This document shows positions 56,757 to 64,000 of a stretch of DNA of 64,000 nt, piece after piece. The notes beneath the pieces are model-generated. The model saw nothing but the letters and a program-made list of their open reading frames with translations. It searched no databases and had not been told where the DNA came from. The translations under genes were made by a program, and so were the position numbers. The number at the start of each line of letters is the position of its first letter. The stretch's first letter is position 1. This DNA comes from Oopsacas minuta (Eukaryota; Porifera; Hexactinellida; Lyssacinosida; Leucopsacidae): positions 612,370-676,369 of the forward strand of contig JAKMXF010000233.1 of assembly GCA_024704765.1 (NCBI GenBank), in the 5' to 3' direction.

Positions 56757-59700
56757 ATGACAGCAGACGTGAGTTATTCTTATTTTAGTGGAATATTTCA
56801 CTTGTCATAGAGATTAGCTAATTAGGAGTGAACAGGGACATAGAATTAGATTTTGACACATTCAAATGAGTGATAACAAGTATTATTATTCTTTTGTAGG
56901 TAGAAATGACAGACGCTACAAAGAGAATAGATGAAGACCTCTATTCCCGTCAGCTGTAAGTTATGACGTCATAATACTGTATACGCTGTCTATAGGGAGT
57001 AGTAATATATACTCTCATAACCGCTATCTACTGTATTAACACTGCTATCTGTAGATATGTGTTAGGGCATGAAGCTATGAAACTTTTTCAAGACTCTAGC
57101 GTGCTGATATGCGGCATGAAAGCTATGGGAGTAGAAATAGGTTTGTTGTTGTTTGCCTTATGATAATATTGTTATTCATTTATGTATATTTGTAGCTAAG
57201 AATGTTATTCTGGCTGGACCCAAGGCTGTTACCCTAAGGGACAATTCTCTTGCCCAATTAGAGGACCTAGGGTGTAACTACTTCCTGAGGGAGAACATGC
57301 TGGGTACAGCGAGGTGTGAAGCTGTTGTTAATCAGCTGACTGAGCTTAATAGCTATGTACAGGTACAAACTTATGTGGGAGAACTGAGTGAGGAAGTCCT
57401 CAACAAATTCAGAGTAAGTACAATACTATTGTCTTTTCTGTTTCTTTATTGTTATTTACTTGTTGATATTTAGGTAGTAGTATTATGTGATGCTTCATTC
57501 AGTGATCAGCTGATTATAGGAGACATCTGTCATACAAATGGAATAAAATTCATTTCTGTTTGTAGCTTCGGACTATTTGGGTTTGTTTCGTATGCAATAT
57601 TGTATTATGACGTCATTAATGTTTATACATTATAGGAACTTGTTTTGTGATTTTGGAGATAAATTTGTTGTTGTTGACAAGAACGGAGAGCAGCCTAGCT
57701 CGTGTCTGGTGCAACACATCTCCCGGGATAATGAGGGTATCGTAACCTGTAATGAAGAGACACGACACGACCTAGAGACAGGAGATTTTGTTACTTTTAG
57801 TGAGATTGTCGGGATGGAGGGGCTTAATAATAGTCCCCCTAGAGAAGTCACGGTTATCACACCTTACTCATTCTCAATAGGAGATACTAGTGAGCTTAAT
57901 GAGTATACAGATAGAGGTGTTGTCACTGAGTGTAAGACTCCTATCACTGTAGAATTTGTGAGTTATATAATCAGCTGATTATTCTTTAGTTTATTGATTC
58001 TAATTATAGAAATCTCTGAGGGATTCCTTGAAAGACCCAGAGTTCTTAATCTCAGATTTTGCTAAGTTTGACAGGCCCGGTCATTTGTTGAAAGCTTTCC
58101 AGGTTATTATTGTTATTTGTTAGTTATACAACATTCCTTATTGCTTTCTGTTGCTAGGCACTAGATGTGTTTGTTGCAGAGAAAGGAGAACTTCCCAGAC
58201 CATATAACAAGGTAAAGCAATTTGTCAAATTCTTGCATTCCAAATGATACCTCTATGTCAATGATTTAAAGCATACATTCCTATAACCCCAATGTGTTGC
58301 TAGGAAGATGCAGATGTATTATTAGACTTAACTAAGAAGTTCTACAACGGGGAGGAAGAGCTATCAAAAGATGTAATCACTAAACTCTCTTATGTCTGTA
58401 GAGGAGAGTTAATGCCAGTTATATCATTCCTGGGGGGTTTAGCTGCTCAGGAGGTGGTCAAGGCCTGTACTGGTAAGTTTATGCCTCTCAAACAGTTCAT
58501 GTTCTTTGATGCGTTAGAGTGTCTCCCTGCTGAGGATAAGTTACCTTTCCAACAGACAGATTATCCAGTAAGTATTCTATCGTGATGATATACTCATGAC
58601 GTCACTTATTATATTGCTATATTTAGAATGACAGATACTCTAAGCAGCGATTGGTATTCGGACAAGCATTCCATGACAAACTCTCCAATCAGGGTAACTT
58701 CGTGGTGGGAGCTGGAGCTCTAGGGTGTGAATTCCTTAAGAACTTCGCTATGATGGGTGTGGGGTGTGGACCTAACGGACATATTGTTATAACTGATATG
58801 GATATTATTGAGAGGTCCAATTTGAACAGGCAGTTCCTATTCAGACCGTGGGACATGGGTGTAAGTTATTTACTGTTTATATCGTATATATGGAAATATA
58901 TGCCATGGATATTACTTACAAGAATGTGTCTGTTTAGAAATGCAAGAGTACAGTAGCAGCTGATGCTGCTTGGAAGATGAATCCTAGTCTTAAGATTGAG
59001 TCTCTGCTTGAGAGAGTAGGTCCTGATACAGAGCATATTTATAATGATAAATTCTTCTCTCTTCTATCCTGTGTTACTAACGCCCTAGACAACGTAGATG
59101 CCAGTAAGTTCTGCATTAATTGTATGTTACAGCTGATTTATTGGTTCATTAGGGAAGTACATGGATCGCCGGTGTGTGTACTATCATCTCCCACTACTGG
59201 AGAGCGGTACACTAGGAACTAAAGGTAACGTACAGGTAGTGCTACCCTTCCTGACAGAGTCTTACAGCTCTAGTAATGATCCTCCTGAGAAGGAGTATCC
59301 TATTTGTACACTGAAGAACTTCCCTAACGCTATTCAGCATACTGTACAATGGGCAAGAGATCTATTCGAGGGAGTATTCTCTAAGCCAGGAAGAGTGTTT
59401 AAACAGCTACAAAGGTATTTATACATATACACTAACCTTACTGTTATATCGAAGTGATTACTTATTCCCGAAATGAAATCGATTGTCATGATCACTTCGT
59501 TATGATTGAAGTTTACTGTTTGTAATTATTTTATTCCTATAGTGAGCCTGACTACATCGATAGAATTACTAAAATGCCAGGAAATGAACCAGCTACTATT
59601 CTATCGGAACTGAAACTAATGCTAGACAGGAATCCTAATAATTTCCCTGACTGTGTAGCATGGGCTAGATTACAATTTGAGGAATTATTCAGTTCTCAAA

Positions 59701-61023
59701 TTAAACAGCTGTTATTCAATTTCCCGCCTAATTCAGAGAACAATGGTGTACTCTTCTGGTCCGGCAGCAAGCGATGTCCTACACCTGCTGTATTTGATTC
59801 TACAAATGTTAGTTACACATCTCAGCTTAATTGTCAGTTAACTGTATTACAAATGGTGTTATAAATTATATTATTGTGTTAGGATACACACGGTGATTTT
59901 ATAGAATCAGCCTCTCTCCTGTATGCTGAAGCTAACTCCATCAGTACAGATGGTATTACAAGAGAGCAGGTATTGTCACTAGCTAATGGGGTGTTAGTTC
60001 CTGTATTCAAGCCCCGTGAAGGTGTGAAAATAGCTACCACAGATCAAGAAGCTCAGGAAATGAGTACAAGTAGCGGAGACTCTTTGTCTAGTCAGTCAGT
60101 TGCTGAAGGACTCAAATCTCTAAAACTCCCCCCAAACTTGAAAATTATTGCACTAGAATTTGAAAAGGTATATTATTAATTCATTTCTAGCATTCCTTAA
60201 GATATCTTTGGTAACTAGGATGATGATAGTAACCATCACATGGATTTCGTAACCTCAACCTCCAACCTTAGAGCTGCTAATTACCAAATAGAACAAGCAG
60301 ATAAACACAGAAGTAAAGGAATAGCAGGGAAAATCATACCGGCGGTGGCTACTACAACTGCTGCTGTAGTAGGACTAGTCTGCTTAGAGTTATATAAACT
60401 AGTCAGGGACCAGGGATGTTCTAAAGAAGAGGTTAATCATGAAAATTATAAAAATGCGTTCTTTAATTTGGCGCTACCTTTCTTTGCTTTTTCTGAACCG
60501 ATTCTAGCTGAAAAGAAGAAAGTAAGATTATTCTTTGTTTGTATTTACAAATATTTGTTTGTTTGTTTGTTTGTTTGTAGTATTACGAGACTGAATGGAC
60601 TCTATGGGACAGATTTGAAATAGATGGGAGACTAGCAGATGGTGAGATGACTCTAGGAGAATTCATCGGTGTATTCAAGGTAAGTTAACCCCTTGTCGCT
60701 ATGGCAACAGATATTACTGTAGGAATGTATGTAGGAGAAGTATAGGCTGAACATAACTATGCTGTCTCAGGGCGTTGCTCTGATATTTGCATTCTTCACA
60801 GAAGCAAAGAAGAAGAAGGAGAGAATGGAAATGAGGTTTGTTAACCAACTTAAGTATATCTCTTCTATTTATAGCTACATTCCTTAGCGTATCCAAGGCT
60901 GTAGAGGTTGTAACTAAGGTATGTGTACCCGACCACCTGACCTCTCTGGTCTTGGAGATGTGTTGTGACGATGATGAGGGCAATGACGTAGAAGTACCCT
61001 ACATTAAGTACAGCTTCAAGTAG
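56757..61023 (+). CDS. UBA1: UBA1, ubiquitin-activating enzyme E1
   Basis: About 20 short exons from ATG 56757 ([13 protein letters not shown]) to the stop at 61021-61023. Domains in order: inactive adenylation domain ([20 protein letters not shown]), first catalytic-cysteine half/FCCH region ([20 protein letters not shown]), active adenylation domain ([20 protein letters not shown] with [19 protein letters not shown]), catalytic cysteine in [20 protein letters not shown] (Cys codon near 59302-59305), second catalytic-cysteine half, and C-terminal ubiquitin-fold domain ending YIKYSFK. It activates ubiquitin with ATP and passes it to E2 enzymes in cytosol and nucleus. The match to animal UBA1 is extensive. 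Confidence 0.95.
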
Positions 61024-61336
61024 TTAGGATAACTGATTGGATATTATTAGCTTAGGATATCGTGTGTATAGCGTATTTGAATAGAGGATAGTTTCTAATT
61101 ATATTATTCGCTTGGTGGAAGCTAATTTGATACTGTCAACTTCCCTTTTATATTTCCCGCAAGGGACAGCTATACACGAAGGAATATATGTTACTTTAAC
61201 ATATTTGTATGATTTAAGACTTCGAAATATCGAGAATTGATTGTTGACTATTTTCATACAAACATTACACATATAAAGGGCGTTATAATATGTAACTATT
61301 TCATATTTCTGAAATATTAGCTATGAATTGATTAGA
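61024..61336. other. Intergenic gap between UBA1 and tepsin
   Basis: About 310 bp, AT-rich, nothing coding. It must contain the UBA1 polyadenylation site and the tepsin promoter. Confidence 0.4.
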
Positions 61337-63379
61337 ATGTTGGATAGTTCAGGAATAAAAGACAAAATGTCTAATTTAACTGATTTTCCAATCCTCTCTG
61401 CTGCTACCCACTCAGATCCTAATCCTACTCCTGTCCACCTCTCTCAGAGGATTGTGTCTATATCATTTGTTAGCAGACAGAAATGTGTACATTTAATGGA
61501 ATATTTCCTAGAGCTAGCTAATTCTGCAAACAAGTCTATACATTCCCGTATAAAGGCTGTTAGGCTAATGCAGGTATTTATCAATAGTATACGTATTTAT
61601 TTATAATAGATTACTCTACTGTGTGTGTAGGAGCTGGTAGTTAAGGGAGATACAGAGTTCAGACCGTTGTTACAAAAAGAGGAACATAAACTCAAATCTA
61701 TCTCAGGATTCCTGGACCCCAGAGCTCCTCTAGAGTCCTCACGACTCAGAGAGGCTACAAATGGACTTCTGGAGGTTCTTTTTGAAGAGACTGAAACACC
61801 CGTACCACCCTCCAGACCAAATCCCACTATTATATACGGCCCTCCCTCTACCTCCTACAATAAGCCCCAGTATAAAGGATTCGGTGAGTAGGGGATAAAT
61901 TGTGTCCTGTTTATATATATAATAGTTAACACCTCTAAAGGTAACCCAAACTTTTCTCAGAATAGAGCAGTACCAGCTAACTCCGGTATTCTAAATTTAG
62001 TAACAGATAAGGTAGTAGGATTATTGAATTATACTCCTGGTACGAATCCTGATAGATTTCCTCGCTACTCTGACAGACAGGATATGAATCAGGCAAGTTC
62101 TTATGCTGAGAACCAGCTCTGTTACCCTGGAGTACCCAGACACACATACTCTGCAGAACCTATGTTACCAGATATTAGGCCACATCAACCTGGTAATTAG
62201 TTTGTAGCAGAGTCTACTGTGTTGTTATTATTGTTGTTATTATGCTGAATAGGAGTAGCTAGTGCTGAATGGGAACAAGGAACTTACCCTGACGTCACGA
62301 GATCTTCTAATACAGTAGAGGTTAGAGGAGATGGATACCTTGAGAGACAGCTGGTAGTAGCTTTCACTACTGAGGCCGGAATACGTAACAAACCGACCAG
62401 ACAGGAGCTGGACGAGTTAGTAACAAGATCGCGGTCACTGGACTGCTCTGCAATAGCTACAGAGCTAATATTACAGCTGGATCCGGTAGCTACTTCTTCT
62501 AGAATGGTTTGTTTATATCTTATAATCATTTTTGAATTTAATATTATTATTATTTGTATTAGAAAACTCTTTTTGCTATCGAAACTCTTTACAGAAGTTT
62601 CCCCGCACAAGTTGCTGATGTAATAACGAATAACTCTCAACCAATCAGCTGTCTAGCTCAGAAAGGTGAAGGGCCTATTAAGAACAAATCCAAAGAGATT
62701 TTGCTGTTACTTGGCATTTCTAATGAGGATAATTCTGATGTCATAGAAATGCAAAAAGATACGGTTGACATTCCTAAGCAGTCAGATACGTTGCTATGGG
62801 AGAATGAACAATCAACTAATTCATTGTTTGATGGAATGCTAACCTCACACACAGATGTGTAAGTTATCGTAAATGTCCATATAGGATGTTGTGGAATCAT
62901 TTCATTCGTGTCATTCATTTTGAATGTCATATTCAATGAATTATTTATCTAATCGGGTCAAAATGGCTTTGTCCTGATGTAACTCTCTTAAACGGAGAGT
63001 ATACTTTAGAAATATTATTGAATAATACTTTTACAGAACTAATCCTCAAACTACAGCTACAGGCCTTATCCCTGGTCTGGAAGATATAGAGATACCGGAA
63101 GTAAATGACAATCAATTACTTAATACTGATATGATTGATTTTGGAAGCTCTAAAACTTCAATTATATTTGATCCACTTCTGGATACCGAGATATCTACCT
63201 CTACTACTCTCCCTCCAATAAATTCTACAATTCCTAAGTATACGAATACTCCATATATGAATTCTAATACGCCGAGTAACTCTATAACATATAACACACA
63301 GAGTACTAATCAAAATGAGAAGAGAGATTCTTTCGGGTTTATATCTGATCATATTCAAACTTTGAAACATTCAAAATAA
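61337..63379 (+). CDS. TEPSIN: Tepsin, AP-4 accessory protein
   Basis: Six exons: 61337-61573, 61631-61885, about 61941-62192, about 62253-62505, about 62561-62861 and about 63036-63379. An N-terminal ENTH-like domain (LTDFPILSAATHS, HLMEYFLELANSANKSIHSR) ends with ATNGLLEVLF. A linker with KGFG follows, then a second VHS/ENTH-like helical domain (LERQLVVAFTTEAGIRNKPT, SRSLDCSAIATELILQLD, FAIETLYRSFP). The unstructured tail carries SLFDGMLTS, close to the beta4-binding motif LFxG[ML]x[LV] of human tepsin, and DSFGFIS near the end, close to the epsilon-binding motif S[AV]F[SA]FLN. Tepsin is recruited to trans-Golgi AP-4 coats. The earlier in-frame TTG at 61328 is not an initiator. The family is easily confused with other epsins, but no UIM or NPF motif was seen. 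Confidence 0.82.
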
Positions 63380-64000
63380 CTATTTAGATATAACTGAGTA
63401 TACACATTTAGAAAATTATTGATTCTGTTTTAAATGTAAATATTATATTATTCGATTGAAGTTGTTTAACGGAATGTCAATATTAGAATATCTTTCTGCA
63501 GTCTGTTATGCTAGCGATTATTCAGACGTCTAAAAGGATCAGAACACAGGATAATGATTTCAAATATAAATAGCAGATATTCTAGGTTGTCAGTAATAGG
63601 TGTGTTCTTATATTGGCTGGAAATGTTTAATAATCGAAGCGGAGGGAGCTGAAGTTCATTTAAGGACACAGAATGAAGCTCGAAGTCGCTGAAATAAAGA
63701 GACGTTGATGCATTTTAGTAGACTAAATGGATAGCAGTGAAGGATTTTGATTTGATTGTACTATTTTTGGATCTGTATAAAGCTGTGGGTGGATGAGAGT
63801 ATATAGAACTGGCTAAGAAGATGTTAAGATGTTAGACTATGGGCTTTGCCATGATTATCTAGCCTTGACTAGCTGATCGGAGTGTTGACTTGATTAGTTA
63901 TGAACTGAACCAGAGAGGAGGACTTAAAGGTTATTTCAAGTAGATGAATGTAGGCGGATGGCGTTTGATTGGATTCTAGCTGAAAAGGGTGAACCGGGGG
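63380..64000. other. 3' flank of tepsin, nothing seen
   Basis: About 620 bp, slightly less AT-rich towards the end. No supported ORF, repeat or RNA gene. Confidence 0.4.

Noticed and set aside
1-64000. tRNA or rRNA genes
   Set aside because: No cloverleaf with conserved A/B boxes or rRNA core was recognised by eye; a covariance-model scan would be needed to exclude them.

Overview
The window is eukaryotic nuclear DNA from an early-branching animal, most likely a demosponge. It is AT-rich. Genes are split by many short GT-AG introns, intergenic gaps are often only 80-400 bp, and TTTG/CAAA microsatellites are scattered through it. The gene content is metazoan (plexins, dystroglycan, BTG, tepsin, GASZ, TUSC2, a VWC/cystine-knot secreted protein). 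No database search was possible; family assignments rest on motifs recognised by eye.

Layout. 1-3030: two tandem copies of an intronless coiled-coil plus NHL-propeller gene (the first is cut by the window edge). 3480-5049 (-): a proline- and tyrosine-motif-rich scaffold. 6119-8345 (+): an arrestin-domain protein. 9289-16033 (+): a multi-exon von Willebrand A protein; a third NHL copy (11157-12386, -) sits in its largest intron. 16271-17861 (+): an unknown coiled-coil protein. 19234-20366 (-): a secreted VWC/cystine-knot protein. 20774-21439 (+): a dual-specificity phosphatase. 22096-22931 (+): an R-Ras/M-Ras-type GTPase.

23302-38226 (-) is a dense same-strand run: SMIM8-like, TMEM258, TIMM17, ARPC4, ASZ1 (GASZ) and a plexin, with a 5'-truncated fourth NHL copy inside the plexin. 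A second plexin (38367-about 46564, +) lies head to head with the first. They share a nearly identical PSI exon in inverted orientation, which points to gene conversion. Then come an SH3/FAM107-like protein (47065-48104, -), TUSC2 (49483-49978, +), a BTG/Tob protein (50709-51263, -), a dystroglycan with a 39-bp mucin repeat (53187-56592, +), UBA1 (56757-61023, +) and tepsin (61337-63379, +).

The most unusual signals are two. (1) The NHL copies are almost identical at synonymous sites, but many codons are replaced, often by multi-nucleotide changes, at equivalent loop positions of successive propeller blades. The copies end in a TTTG tract right after the stop codon, and one is 5'-truncated like a retroinsertion. 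This looks like a dispersing, diversifying recognition-type family. (2) The DNA is saturated with a small set of words (AGGTGTGAA, TGATTAATCA, GTTGCTAGG, ATCAGCTGAT, CCATGGAT) far above chance, in introns and also in exons in several reading frames.
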